From contig CAADTT010000136.1 in assembly GCA_900752065.1 (NCBI GenBank), positions 77,315-141,314 on the forward strand: a DNA stretch of 64,000 nucleotides, given 5' to 3'. Each line of letters opens with the position of its first letter. Position 1 is the stretch's first letter. This document shows, piece after piece, positions 8,004-17,221 of this stretch. Under the pieces are notes generated by a model that worked only from the letters and a program-made list of their open reading frames with translations, did not search any database and was not told the DNA's origin. Both the position numbers and the translations under genes were made by a program. The stretch is from Lachnospiraceae bacterium (GTDB taxonomy: Bacteria; Bacillota; Clostridia; Lachnospirales; Lachnospiraceae).

Positions 8004-8401
8004 GAAAACATTATTTCTTCAATTTTTGTAAAAAAAGATGAAAAAACCCTGTGTGTCTTCATCACAGAAGGACTGCGGATGAACGGCTATGAGGCAGATC
8101 CCTGTCATGACGGTGCATGGGAGCTTCCAAGCGGAATATTCTTCTCATATTTTATACGATGCATAAAAATGATATAACGTGAATATAATAATAAATTTGG
8201 TTTTTTTCTATAATGAACAGTTGCTTATGTGGGAAAATTATGTTATGTTTTCAATGGAGGATTCGGTCTATACAATGAAATGACCGGACATGTGGGGAAA
8301 GCCGTCAGGCGAGTGACCATGAATGCATATGAGATTGACAGTATTCAGGTTATTTACATCTGTGAAAAAGATTGTTAACGTTACATATAAGGAGGGATTT
8401 T
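8004..8401. other. Intergenic region with a receiver-domain fossil and structured AT-rich DNA
   Basis: No intact gene is seen between the divergent lipoprotein and DivIVA-like genes. The stretch holds: (a) a minus-strand hairpin near 8056-8079 with a T-rich tail, possibly an old terminator; (b) 8083-8118, where 18 bases identical to the codons for a receiver-domain MNGYEA motif (compare 13459-13476) are followed by a plausible IPVMT-like remnant, suggesting a deleted response-regulator tail; (c) a TATAAT at 8209-8214 in the plus direction; (d) a 32-codon frame, 8280-8378, of doubtful status. Any promoter for the signalling island should be in this stretch. Confidence 0.4.
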
Positions 8402-9475
8402 ATGGCAAAAAATGATTTATTCAGGGTATCATTAATTGGAGGTTACAATAAGACAGATGTCGAAGAATATGTGAAAAACATGGAAAATGAAATTGAGTCT
8501 GTTAAAGTAATGTGTAAGAAAGAAAAAAATGACCTCATACGGCGTATAGACAACAATGAGGAAGCCTCGGTACTTCAAAAGGAGCTTTTGGAAAAGGATC
8601 TTCAGGAAGCGCAGGAGAAATTGAAGGTGGAAACGCAGGAGCTTCAGGAGACGAAGGAGGAGCTGAGGATAAGAACGCAGGAACTTCAGGAGACGAAGGA
8701 GGAGCTGAGGATAAGAACGCAGGAGCTTCAGAAGGCGGAGAAGGAACTGAGTGCAAGAACGCAGGAACTTCAGGAGCTTCAGGAGGAACTGAAGGCAAGA
8801 ACGCAGGAGCTTCAGGAGGAACTGAGGGTAAGGACGCAGGAACTTCAGGAGGAGCTGAGAGGAAGGACGCAGGAACTTCAGGAGGAGCAGGAGCAGAAGA
8901 CACAGGAATCTTTGGATGCGGATCATCTTTGGGAAGCAGGGACAGATCAGGCTGCCGACACTACAGAGACGGATGCGCTTCTGCTTGAAAACAAGATGCT
9001 GAAACAGGAGCTCCAGGAGAAATCAGAAGAGCTTCTGATCCTGCAGCAGCAGTATAAACAACTGAAAACGGAAAATCAGGACGAAGGCTTTCTGGATCGG
9101 AATACGATTGCTGAAATCATGAGGGATGCAAGAGAAAATGCAAAGCTGATCAAAGAAGAAACGATGAAAGAGCGGGATAGAATGCTGGAGGCCGCACGGA
9201 CTGAGGCAGAAAAATTAAAATCAGATCTGCTGCTTCAGATGAACAGTGAGCTTGAAGATAAGGGAATCCAACTGATCGCTGCAAAGTATAAGATCATTCA
9301 ATATATCAAGGAAGTAAAGTTCGCAGAAGAAGGGCTGTACAATATCCATTCAAGGATGAATAACCTGGTGGAGTCTATGACTGCCCGTCTGGATAATTAC
9401 TGGGATGGAGAAAAGTACAAGATACTGGAGGACACTCTTCGCGAGAGTGAAAATGTACATAAGGAAGGAAAGTAG
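8402..9475 (+). CDS. DivIVA-like coiled-coil protein with 14- and 11-residue tandem repeats
   Basis: The 357-residue protein starts at 8402, preceded by AAGGAGGG; an upstream in-frame ATG at 8372 has no ribosome site. Residues 1-36 resemble the DivIVA/GpsB membrane-targeting head (LIGGYNKTDVEEYVKNME). Residues 78-166 are tandem Gln/Glu-rich repeats that each begin with TQELQ: four of 14 residues, then units of 11. An acidic linker follows, and then a second coiled coil (residues about 195-300) with an Ala/Glu-rich helix. DivIVA proteins mark poles or septa and recruit partners. It is 5 nt before the HD-GYP gene, so it may position that signalling module (inference). It is not the classical divIVA, which normally sits near sepF. 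Confidence 0.72.
   Translation: MAKNDLFRVSLIGGYNKTDVEEYVKNMENEIESVKVMCKKEKNDLIRRIDNNEEASVLQKELLEKDLQEAQEKLKVETQELQETKEELRIRTQELQETKEELRIRTQELQKAEKELSARTQELQELQEELKARTQELQEELRVRTQELQEELRGRTQELQEEQEQKTQESLDADHLWEAGTDQAADTTETDALLLENKMLKQELQEKSEELLILQQQYKQLKTENQDEGFLDRNTIAEIMRDARENAKLIKEETMKERDRMLEAARTEAEKLKSDLLLQMNSELEDKGIQLIAAKYKIIQYIKEVKFAEEGLYNIHSRMNNLVESMTARLDNYWDGEKYKILEDTLRESENVHKEGK
8633..8899 (+). repeat. In-frame tandem repeats of 42 bp and 33 bp
   Basis: The repeats lie inside the DivIVA-like gene. Units at 8633-8674 and 8675-8716 differ very little (TQELQETKEELRIR); two more 42-bp units follow with diverged ends, then units of 33 bp (TQELQEELRVR and TQELQEELRGR). The two early copies are nearly identical at DNA level, so copy number could vary by slippage or recombination. 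Both repeat lengths fit coiled-coil periodicities: two heptads, or one hendecad. Confidence 0.9.
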
Positions 9476-9480
9476 ATCTT

Positions 9481-10635
9481 ATGGGACCGGAAAAGAAGCA
9501 AACCATCATGATTGTAGACGATTCAGAAATGAACCGGGCAATCCTGACAGAAATGCTGGCAGAAGAATACGGCATATTAGAGGCTGAAGACGGTCTTGAG
9601 GCGATAGAAATATTAAGTCATTCCTGGCATGAGGTTTCTCTGGTTCTTCTGGACCTCATGATGCCTAAGATGGATGGCTTTGCCGTATTAGAGTATATGA
9701 AAAAAATGCAATGGCTGGAAGAGTTTCCTGTTCTTATAATTTCCGCGGAAAGCGACTCTTCCCAGGTACAGCGTGCATATGAGATTGGTGCGACGGATTT
9801 TATCATACGCCCCTTTAACGCACTGATCGTTCACAAGCGTGTGAATAATACAATCCTTTTATATGAAAAGCAGAAGAGGCTGATGGGCATGTTGGCCGCG
9901 CAGATTTATGAAAAGGAGAAACGCAGCAGTATGCTGATCAATATTTTAAGCCATATTGTAGAATTTCGAAACGGAGAGAGCGGGCCTCATGTCATTCATG
10001 TGCGGGTGCTTACAGAGCTGCTGCTGGATGCACTGTGTAAACGGGACAGCCGCTATCAATTTACGGCTGCGGAGATTTCCATGATCGGAATGGCGTCTTC
10101 TCTTCATGATATCGGAAAAATTTCAATTGCCGAGGGAATCCTTAATAAGCCCGGAAGATTGACAGAAGAGGAGCGGGAAATCATGCAGACCCATTCCATG
10201 ATCGGTGCGGAGATACTGGAGGAGCTGCCCGTCTACCAGAAAGAGCCGCTGGTAAAAATCGCCTGCCAGATCTGCCGCTGGCATCATGAGCGGTACGATG
10301 GAAATGGATACCCGGATGGACTGAAGGGAGATGATATTCCAATCTATGCCCAGATCGTGTCGATAGCGGATGTCTATGACGCCCTCACCAGTGAACGGGT
10401 GTATAAAAAGGCGTTTTCCCATGAAAAGGCTATAGAGATGATCTTAAACGGAGAGTGTGGTTCCTTTAACCCGCTGGTGCTGAAATGTCTGAATGACATC
10501 GAAAAAGAAATTCCCCAGCGGCTGAACAGCGAAGTAGAAAGGCATGACCGCAGAGAACTTAAAGATATCGTTCTGGAAAGCCTGGAGAATATGAATCTTT
10601 CCGTTTCCGAACAATATCTGGCTTTGCCGGAGTGA
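9481..10635 (+). CDS. Response regulator with HD-GYP cyclic-di-GMP phosphodiesterase domain
   Basis: Residues 1-120 form a receiver domain (MIVDDSEMNRAILTEML, phospho-acceptor Asp58 in LVLLDLMMPKMDG, Lys in FIIRPFNAL replaced by Arg-Pro context). Residues about 150-345 form an HD-GYP domain, with His209-Asp210 in SSLHDIGKISI, HHERYDGNGYPDGL containing Gly276-Tyr-Pro, and IVSIADVYDALTSERVYKK. HD-GYP proteins hydrolyse cyclic di-GMP to GMP, so phosphorylation here probably tunes second-messenger turnover. The 384-residue length is typical. It lies between the coiled-coil gene and a free Hpt gene, and the Hpt is its likely phosphate donor (inference). No diguanylate cyclase is seen in the window. 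Confidence 0.92.
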   Translation: MGPEKKQTIMIVDDSEMNRAILTEMLAEEYGILEAEDGLEAIEILSHSWHEVSLVLLDLMMPKMDGFAVLEYMKKMQWLEEFPVLIISAESDSSQVQRAYEIGATDFIIRPFNALIVHKRVNNTILLYEKQKRLMGMLAAQIYEKEKRSSMLINILSHIVEFRNGESGPHVIHVRVLTELLLDALCKRDSRYQFTAAEISMIGMASSLHDIGKISIAEGILNKPGRLTEEEREIMQTHSMIGAEILEELPVYQKEPLVKIACQICRWHHERYDGNGYPDGLKGDDIPIYAQIVSIADVYDALTSERVYKKAFSHEKAIEMILNGECGSFNPLVLKCLNDIEKEIPQRLNSEVERHDRRELKDIVLESLENMNLSVSEQYLALPE

Positions 10636-10687
10636 TGTTTGCTGTATAATGTTCAAATTAAAATACAAAGGAAGAGGATGTGAAATT

Positions 10688-11050
10688 ATGACATTAAAGG
10701 AATGTTACGCCGTTCTCGGCGGAGGTTATGAAGATGTATTGGGAAGGCTCGGAAGCGAGCGCCTGGTTAAAAGGTTTGTATTAAAGTTTTTAGATGATCC
10801 AAGCTTTAGAATGTTGTCAGAAGCTCTGGAGAGTGAAAATTATGAAGAGGCTTTCCGGGCTTCCCATACGATAAAAGGAATATGCCAGAATCTGAGTTTT
10901 ATGCATCTGCTGGAATCCAGCAGCAGATTGACGGAAGAGCTGCGTCCAGGCACGGCACCGGCATCTGATGAATTCTTCGCACAAGTGACGGCGGATTATA
11001 GCGCCGCTGCGGAAGCGATTCGTCAGTACCGTGATTCAGCCACAGCGTGA
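10688..11050 (+). CDS. Free-standing histidine phosphotransfer (Hpt) protein
   Basis: The protein has 120 residues when started at ATG 10688 (MTLKECYAVLGGGYEDVLGR), preceded by a GGAAGAGG stretch; an ATG at 10649 would add 13 residues. The Hpt signature is visible as FRASHTIKGICQNLSF with phosphorylated His60. The rest is a helical bundle with the second helix pair around SSSRLTEELR. Hpt proteins relay phosphate between the receiver domains of hybrid kinases and terminal response regulators. Sitting between an HD-GYP regulator and two hybrid kinases that have no Hpt domain of their own, it is the logical middle step of a four-step phosphorelay. Confidence 0.88.
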   Translation: MTLKECYAVLGGGYEDVLGRLGSERLVKRFVLKFLDDPSFRMLSEALESENYEEAFRASHTIKGICQNLSFMHLLESSSRLTEELRPGTAPASDEFFAQVTADYSAAAEAIRQYRDSATA

Positions 11051-11107
11051 CAGATATCAAAATCATTCCTGAATTTTGACGCATAGAATGCGGAGTGGGA
11101 GGTAGAA

Positions 11108-13675
11108 ATGAAAAACAGGATGACACGTGTTCTTACATGCACGATTATTGGGATATCTGTTCTGTGTATTTTTGTATTTATGATTATCACGGTCCGGATG
11201 AACCAGATGAGCCATGATACCATCGGACAGGTGGGGAATCTCTATATGTCAGGAACCAGCCAGAGGATCAAGACTCATTTTAATACGATTATTACCACCA
11301 GATTTACTTATGTAAAGGCTGTTTCGGAATATACACCTCCGGAGGAATACGGCAACAATGAAGAGGTCATGCGGGAGCGGCTGAGATACAGCGCCGAGGT
11401 ACGGGATTTTGAATATCTGGCTTTAGGATCTGAAGAGCGGACCGAGGATGTTCTGTACGGAAGATCTTTACAGATTCTGGAAGAGGATGCTTTCTTTTCT
11501 GCATTGGACGCAGGAGAAGAAAAGGTGACCGTCGGTATTGACAAGAACGGGGAGCGTGTTCTTCTTCTGGGTATTCCTGCCGTTTATCCTATGAAAAACG
11601 GCGGAATGTCCAGTTCTCTGGTAGCGGGGATTTCCATTGAAAACATTAAGAGTATCCTTGCACTGGATGAGGAGGATGCACTGGTATTTTCCCATGTGGT
11701 TTTAAAAGACGGAACCTTCGTGATCCGAAGCGGAGATGCCGTCAGGGATAATTATTTTACACGTATCCGGGAAATGTTTGAGCCTCTGGATGGAAAAGAT
11801 GCGGAGCAGTATGTCAATGAGCTTGCTGGCGCAATGGAACGGGAGGAAGATTTTTCTACGGAATTTAAGGTAGACGGAGAGCGCAGATATCTTTATTGCA
11901 GCGCGCTGCCTTACAGTGATTGGTATCTGATTACCATTATGCCTTATGGAGAACTGGATAAGGCTGTTTCCGAGCTTTCAAGCGGAATGCTCTCTAACGC
12001 CATAGTGTACTGCGTACTGCTTGTAGCGGCTATGCTGCTCGTCTTCGGCTGGTATATCCAACTGATAAAAAAACAGATGAAGGAGCTTGAGGAAGCACGC
12101 CTGGCAGCGGAGACAGCTAACAGGGCAAAGAGCGAATTTTTATCGAACATGAGCCATGACATCCGCACACCGATGAATGCCATCGTGGGAATGACAGCTA
12201 TCGCAGCGGCAAATCTGGACAAGCCGGAAAAGGTGCAGGAATGCCTGAAAAAGGTTACGATATCAGGGAAGCATCTTTTGGGGCTTATCAATGATGTGCT
12301 GGATATGTCAAAAATAGAGAGCGGGAAAATTACGATGAATATAAGCCGGGTATCCCTGAAGGAAGCCATCGACAGTATCGTTGCGATTATTCAGCCCCAG
12401 GCGAAGTCAAAGCATCAGCAGTTTGATGTATTTATCCATGATATTTCTGCAGAGTATGTGCTGTGTGACGGTGTGCGGTTGAATCAGATCTTGATCAACC
12501 TGCTTTCAAATGCCGTAAAATTTACTCCGGATGGCGGAAAAATAGAAATGGCCCTGTGGGAAAAGCCATCCCCTCTGGGCAGCAGGTACGTTCGTGTCTA
12601 TCTGCGGGTAAAAGACACGGGCATCGGTATGTCTGAGGAATTTCAAAAGAAAATTTTCGAGGCGTTTGCCCGCGAGGATATTGCCAGGGTCAACCGGACA
12701 GAGGGAACCGGGCTGGGAATGGCGATCACGAAGTATATCGTAGATGCCATGAAGGGAACGTTGACTATAGACAGTGAATCCGGAAAGGGAACGGAGTGCA
12801 ATCTTCACCTTGATTTTGAACGCCTGCCGGATAAAGAGATCAATATGGAGCTGCCCGCCTGGAACATGCTGCTGGTGGATGACGACAGACAGCTTTGTGA
12901 AAGTACAGTGGCTTCTCTGAAAGATATGGGGATCCGGGCAGAATGGGCGCTGGATGGAGAGATGGCCCTGAAGATGATCGAAGACCGTCATAAAAAACAG
13001 GAGGATTATCAGATTATCCTTCTGGACTGGAAGCTGCCCGGCATGGATGGCATTGAAACAGCAGAGAAAATCCGCAGCCGTTTATGCAAAGATATCCCCA
13101 TCCTTCTGATTTCTGCTTACGACTGCACCGAGATCGAAGAACATGCAAGGGAAGCAGGGATCAACGGCTTTATTGGAAAGCCACTGTTTAAGTCTACGCT
13201 TTTCTATGGATTAAGGGAACATATGCAGAAAATTGAGAAACCCTTGGAGTCTGAGAAACATCCAGAAGATTTTGAAGGAAAACGCATTCTGCTGGCAGAG
13301 GACAACGAACTGAACTGGGAAGTGGCAGAAGCGCTTCTGGAGGATCTGGGACTTGAACTGGAGTGGGCGGAAAACGGACAGATCTGCGCCGAAAAATTTG
13401 CACAGTCCCCTGTTGGATTTTATGACGCAGTGCTTATGGATCTTAGGATGCCGAAGATGAACGGCTATGAGGCGGCGGATGCGATCCGTGCCTCGGGACG
13501 GCCTGACGCGGATATTCCTATCCTCGCTATGACGGCTGATGTTTTTTTGGAGGATATTGAGAGGTGCCACGAACACGGCATGAATGGCCATGTGCCGAAG
13601 CCCATTCAGGTAGAAGAGGTTGCAAGGCTTCTGGAAGGCTTCTGGAAAGAAAGGCAGGCGAATAGCTGTGAATGA
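11108..13675 (+). CDS. Membrane hybrid sensor histidine kinase with two receiver domains
   Basis: The order in 855 residues is: membrane segment 10-32; an extracytoplasmic sensor of about 260 residues (Cache-like by size and by the late IENIKS and SDWYLITIMPYG elements); membrane segment about 296-318; HisKA with His350 in FLSNMSHDIRTPMNAIVG; an HATPase domain with NLLSNAVKFTPDGG, DTGIGM and GTGLGMAI; receiver 1 with Asp640 in LLDWKLPGMDG; and receiver 2 with Asp778 in LMDLRMPKMNG. There is no Hpt domain, so phosphate must leave through a separate protein, presumably the one encoded upstream. The ATG follows GGGAGGTAGAA. The ligand is unknown. The stop overlaps the next kinase gene by 8 bp. 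Confidence 0.93.
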   Translation: MKNRMTRVLTCTIIGISVLCIFVFMIITVRMNQMSHDTIGQVGNLYMSGTSQRIKTHFNTIITTRFTYVKAVSEYTPPEEYGNNEEVMRERLRYSAEVRDFEYLALGSEERTEDVLYGRSLQILEEDAFFSALDAGEEKVTVGIDKNGERVLLLGIPAVYPMKNGGMSSSLVAGISIENIKSILALDEEDALVFSHVVLKDGTFVIRSGDAVRDNYFTRIREMFEPLDGKDAEQYVNELAGAMEREEDFSTEFKVDGERRYLYCSALPYSDWYLITIMPYGELDKAVSELSSGMLSNAIVYCVLLVAAMLLVFGWYIQLIKKQMKELEEARLAAETANRAKSEFLSNMSHDIRTPMNAIVGMTAIAAANLDKPEKVQECLKKVTISGKHLLGLINDVLDMSKIESGKITMNISRVSLKEAIDSIVAIIQPQAKSKHQQFDVFIHDISAEYVLCDGVRLNQILINLLSNAVKFTPDGGKIEMALWEKPSPLGSRYVRVYLRVKDTGIGMSEEFQKKIFEAFAREDIARVNRTEGTGLGMAITKYIVDAMKGTLTIDSESGKGTECNLHLDFERLPDKEINMELPAWNMLLVDDDRQLCESTVASLKDMGIRAEWALDGEMALKMIEDRHKKQEDYQIILLDWKLPGMDGIETAEKIRSRLCKDIPILLISAYDCTEIEEHAREAGINGFIGKPLFKSTLFYGLREHMQKIEKPLESEKHPEDFEGKRILLAEDNELNWEVAEALLEDLGLELEWAENGQICAEKFAQSPVGFYDAVLMDLRMPKMNGYEAADAIRASGRPDADIPILAMTADVFLEDIERCHEHGMNGHVPKPIQVEEVARLLEGFWKERQANSCE

Positions 13676-16600
13676 AAAAGAATATGTACGGATTTTAGAT
13701 TCTCTTCCAGTGACAGGCGTTTATGTCATAACGGAGGACAATCATGAAATTCAATATTATAACAAGCGGGTCAGGGAGGTTGCCCCGGAGGTACGCCGGG
13801 GTGACATCTGCCATGAATTGTGGAAAGGCGTCTGTGCCAACTGTCCCCTGAAAAGTATAGGAGATAAAAAGCAGGCACGCACGATCAATTATGATAATCC
13901 GTTTGGAGAGGTAGTTGAAATCGTGGCATCACGGATTTTATGGGAAGATCGTATCCCTGCCTTTTTAATTACCGTATCCCCTCACGAAGAAGTGGCTGAC
14001 GTTACTTACTACCGGGTGCTGCGGGTCAATCTGACGAAAAACACTTTTCATGTGGTACATGGCACCAGAGATGGATTTCGGGTGATGGAGGAGGAACAGA
14101 GCCCCCTGTCATCCTGGTTGCAAAGCCTGCTGCGGAAGGGATATATTCATGAAGAGGATGAACAGTGCTTTCTGGAATTTATCCAGCTTGACAATCTTCG
14201 CGGCAGACTGAAAGACAGACCCGGAGGAAACCGATGCATTTACAGATACAGGAGCGGAAATGAATTCCGCTGGCATATCATGGAGATTGTTGCAGATTTT
14301 AATTACTGTGATGAAGAACAGACTGCCATGATCTATGTAAAGGATGTCCACGACGCTTTCAAAGAAAGTGTCAGAAGAGAAGAAATCAATATCAAAGGCC
14401 AGGAAATTATTGATGCTCTGGGTGAAATGAATCTTGGAATCTATATTGTCGATCTTCAGACTGGAATCGCGAATGTGATAAAGACAACGGAAGTCGCTAA
14501 AAAGGCCATCCATTCAGATAATTTCCTGTGGGATGATATTGTGGAGGCTTTGGGAAGAACCTGTACAGCCGTGGAATTTCAGGATGAATTTAAGGCAAAA
14601 TATTCCTGTGAGGCCATGCGCCAGGCATGGAAAAACGGTGAGAAGAAAAAGATGTTCATTTACCGGGCCAGGATCGGAGAGAACTGGCGCTACGTTTCTG
14701 CAACCGGATATTTTAAGAAAAATAGAAGCGGCAGGGGCTATGCCATCCTTACTTTTCAGGATGTGGATGACCGTACCCGTGAAAATATGCTGCGTATCCA
14801 GAACGACAGGCGCATGGCTGCCCTGATCAAATCCAGATACGATGTCATTAATACAGTGGATCTGGAGTCGGGCCACTGTGAGCGTGTTCATATACGGGAT
14901 GGCATTTTGCAGGAGCGGCTGGAGGGAGACTACAGTTGCTATATTCAAAAAGCGCTGGATATGCACATAGCTGAGGAGGATCGGGAGAATTTCAACAATG
15001 CGTTTCTGCTGGAAAATCTCAGAAAACGTGCAGAAGATGTGGAGGATTATAAGGAAGAAATTTTTCAATACCGTTTCCGTGAGGGTGCTGTCCGGTGGGT
15101 CGAGGATCGTGTGATGTACATTCGCCAGGGAAGCCAGATAACAGTGAATATTCTGGGGCGCGACATCACAAAGAATAAGGAGGCAGAGGAAGCAGCGAAG
15201 AAGGCATTTAATGAGAAGGTATCTATCATCAATACCCTGAGCGGTATGTTTTTCGCCTCTTACTACGTGGATCTGGAACAGGACTGCTTCCGCTCTGTGA
15301 CCCAGGAGGGGAAGGCTGAACAGATGCTGGGAGAAGCACAGAACTACAGCAATGGAATCCGGGCCTATGCAGAGCATTTCATCCATCCGGATGACCGTGC
15401 AGACTTTATCCTTTACATGGACCGTCAGAATCTTTTAAATGCGCTTAGCCCGGAGAATCCTTACATCGCCTTTGAATACCGGAAGATGCCTGAAAATGGA
15501 CAGAAAAGAGCATGGATACGAGCTACCGCGGCGCTGGCTGAGACATCTCCTGACGGACGGCCGAGACGCATCGTATATGTGGCGCAGGATATCACAGAGA
15601 GCAAGCTGCGGGAAGAGCAGGAACAGCTTGCCCTTGAAGCGGCATGTGAAGCGGCAAACCGTGCCAATGCTGCAAAGAGTGAATTCCTGTCCCGTATGAG
15701 CCACGATATCCGGACGCCGTTGAACGCGATCATCGGCATGACAGCTATTGCCGGAAGATATCTGGATAATCAGGAGCGCGTAGCCGACTGTCTGGGAAAA
15801 ATCGTTACTTCCAGCCGCCATCTTCTGTCTCTGATCAATGAAGTTCTGGATATGAGCAAGATCGAATCAGGAAAGATGGAACTGACAGAAGAAGAGGTCG
15901 ATCTGTCGGAGCTGGTGAGCAGTCTGGTAACGATGATGCGGCCGTCTATAGAAGAGAAAAACCATCAATTTGAGGTACATATTTCCAACCTGAAAACAGA
16001 GCATGTTATCGGTGACTCGATACGTTTGCAGCAGGTGTTTATAAATATCCTGGGAAATGCCATCAAATATACGCCCCCCGGAGGAAAAATAGAAATGGAA
16101 ATCCGGGAAAAGCCATCTTCCTCCTACGGTTATAGCTGTTTTGAATTTGTATTTCGTGATACGGGGATCGGCATGAGCCGGGAGTTCCAGAAGAAACTCT
16201 TTGAGCCGTTTACCCGTGCGGAGGACTCCAGAATCAGCACCACCGAGGGAACCGGGCTGGGCATGACCATTGCCCGGAATATCGCCCGCATGATGGACGG
16301 AAGTATTGAGGTGGAAAGTGAACCGGGCAGGGGAACACAGTTTACCGTTACTCTTATGCTTAAAAAATATGACGCAGATGAACCGGACTTAAAGCAGCTT
16401 ATGGATCTTCCTGTACTGGTGGCAGATGATGATGAGACAGCCGGGCAGATGGCGTGCCTGATGCTGGACAATATTGGCATGAAGAGCGAATACGTCACAA
16501 ATGGGGCCGATGCCGTGGAGCGTGTCTTTATCCATCATCAGTCCGGTGATGATTACTTTGCGGTAATTCTGGACTGGAAAATGCCGGATATGGATGGAAT

Positions 16601-17207
16601 CGAGACGGCAAGGGCAATCCGGGCGCAAGTTGGACCGGATGTGCCGATCATTATTCTTTCTGCCTACGACTGGAGCAGTGTAGAAGAGGAAGCACGGGAT
16701 GCAGGCGTCAATGGGTTTATCGCAAAGCCGCTGTTCCGTTCACGCCTTGTCTATCTGTTCAGCCAGTTTACTGACAGGGAGAAATTCTCTGAGGAGTCGG
16801 ATAAAGACAGAAAAACCGAGACTTCTTTGGCAGAAAAGAGGATTCTTCTGGTGGAGGATAATGCGCTGAACCGTGAAATTGCGGAAGAGATGATCTATCA
16901 GCTCGGAGCCAGCGTGGAAACTGCGAAAAACGGGAAGGAAGCAGTAGAGAAATTCGAGCAGATGGAAGAAGGATATTATGATATGATTGTTATGGATATC
17001 CAAATGCCTGTCATGAATGGTTATGAGGCTTCACGGACGATCCGGAGTCTGCCGCGTCCGGATGCGGCAGAGATTCCGATTGTTGCCATGACAGCCAATG
17101 CCTTTGCAGAAGATATGATCCAGAGCCGGAATGCCGGGATGAATGAGCATCTCACGAAACCTCTTGGCATCGAAGATCTGGAAAAATGCATACGGCGCTG
17201 GACTTAA
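13668..17207 (+). CDS. Cytoplasmic multi-PAS hybrid sensor histidine kinase with two receiver domains
   Basis: The best start is GTG 13668 (VNEKEY), overlapping the previous stop; a longer reading from 13620 lies inside the upstream gene. Of 1179 residues, the first 640 contain several PAS-like units with no membrane segment. The first of these carries a cysteine group (CHELWKGVCANCPLKS, near residues 46-61) of a kind seen in clostridial PAS proteins. Then come HisKA (His679 in FLSRMSHDIRTPLNAIIG), HATPase (NILGNAIKYTPPGG, DTGIGM, GTGLGMTI), receiver 1 (Asp969 in ILDWKMPDMDG) and receiver 2 (Asp1110 in VMDIQMPVMNG). Its C-terminal half is a close paralogue of the preceding kinase. A soluble sensor of redox or small molecules is likely (inference). 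Confidence 0.92.
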   Translation: MNEKEYVRILDSLPVTGVYVITEDNHEIQYYNKRVREVAPEVRRGDICHELWKGVCANCPLKSIGDKKQARTINYDNPFGEVVEIVASRILWEDRIPAFLITVSPHEEVADVTYYRVLRVNLTKNTFHVVHGTRDGFRVMEEEQSPLSSWLQSLLRKGYIHEEDEQCFLEFIQLDNLRGRLKDRPGGNRCIYRYRSGNEFRWHIMEIVADFNYCDEEQTAMIYVKDVHDAFKESVRREEINIKGQEIIDALGEMNLGIYIVDLQTGIANVIKTTEVAKKAIHSDNFLWDDIVEALGRTCTAVEFQDEFKAKYSCEAMRQAWKNGEKKKMFIYRARIGENWRYVSATGYFKKNRSGRGYAILTFQDVDDRTRENMLRIQNDRRMAALIKSRYDVINTVDLESGHCERVHIRDGILQERLEGDYSCYIQKALDMHIAEEDRENFNNAFLLENLRKRAEDVEDYKEEIFQYRFREGAVRWVEDRVMYIRQGSQITVNILGRDITKNKEAEEAAKKAFNEKVSIINTLSGMFFASYYVDLEQDCFRSVTQEGKAEQMLGEAQNYSNGIRAYAEHFIHPDDRADFILYMDRQNLLNALSPENPYIAFEYRKMPENGQKRAWIRATAALAETSPDGRPRRIVYVAQDITESKLREEQEQLALEAACEAANRANAAKSEFLSRMSHDIRTPLNAIIGMTAIAGRYLDNQERVADCLGKIVTSSRHLLSLINEVLDMSKIESGKMELTEEEVDLSELVSSLVTMMRPSIEEKNHQFEVHISNLKTEHVIGDSIRLQQVFINILGNAIKYTPPGGKIEMEIREKPSSSYGYSCFEFVFRDTGIGMSREFQKKLFEPFTRAEDSRISTTEGTGLGMTIARNIARMMDGSIEVESEPGRGTQFTVTLMLKKYDADEPDLKQLMDLPVLVADDDETAGQMACLMLDNIGMKSEYVTNGADAVERVFIHHQSGDDYFAVILDWKMPDMDGIETARAIRAQVGPDVPIIILSAYDWSSVEEEARDAGVNGFIAKPLFRSRLVYLFSQFTDREKFSEESDKDRKTETSLAEKRILLVEDNALNREIAEEMIYQLGASVETAKNGKEAVEKFEQMEEGYYDMIVMDIQMPVMNGYEASRTIRSLPRPDAAEIPIVAMTANAFAEDMIQSRNAGMNEHLTKPLGIEDLEKCIRRWT

Positions 17208-17221
17208 TATCTATAAAAATA

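Noticed and set aside
8633..8899. CRISPR-like regular repeats
   Set aside because: Repeats are contiguous, in frame, without spacers, and encode a coiled coil.
8432..8926. Leu/Arg-rich frames opposite the coiled-coil gene
   Set aside because: The repetitive Leu/Arg pattern is the reverse complement of Glu/Gln-rich repeats; no start signals.
14514..15386. 290-codon frame opposite the second hybrid kinase
   Set aside because: It is antisense to the PAS region of a clear kinase gene and shows no family features.
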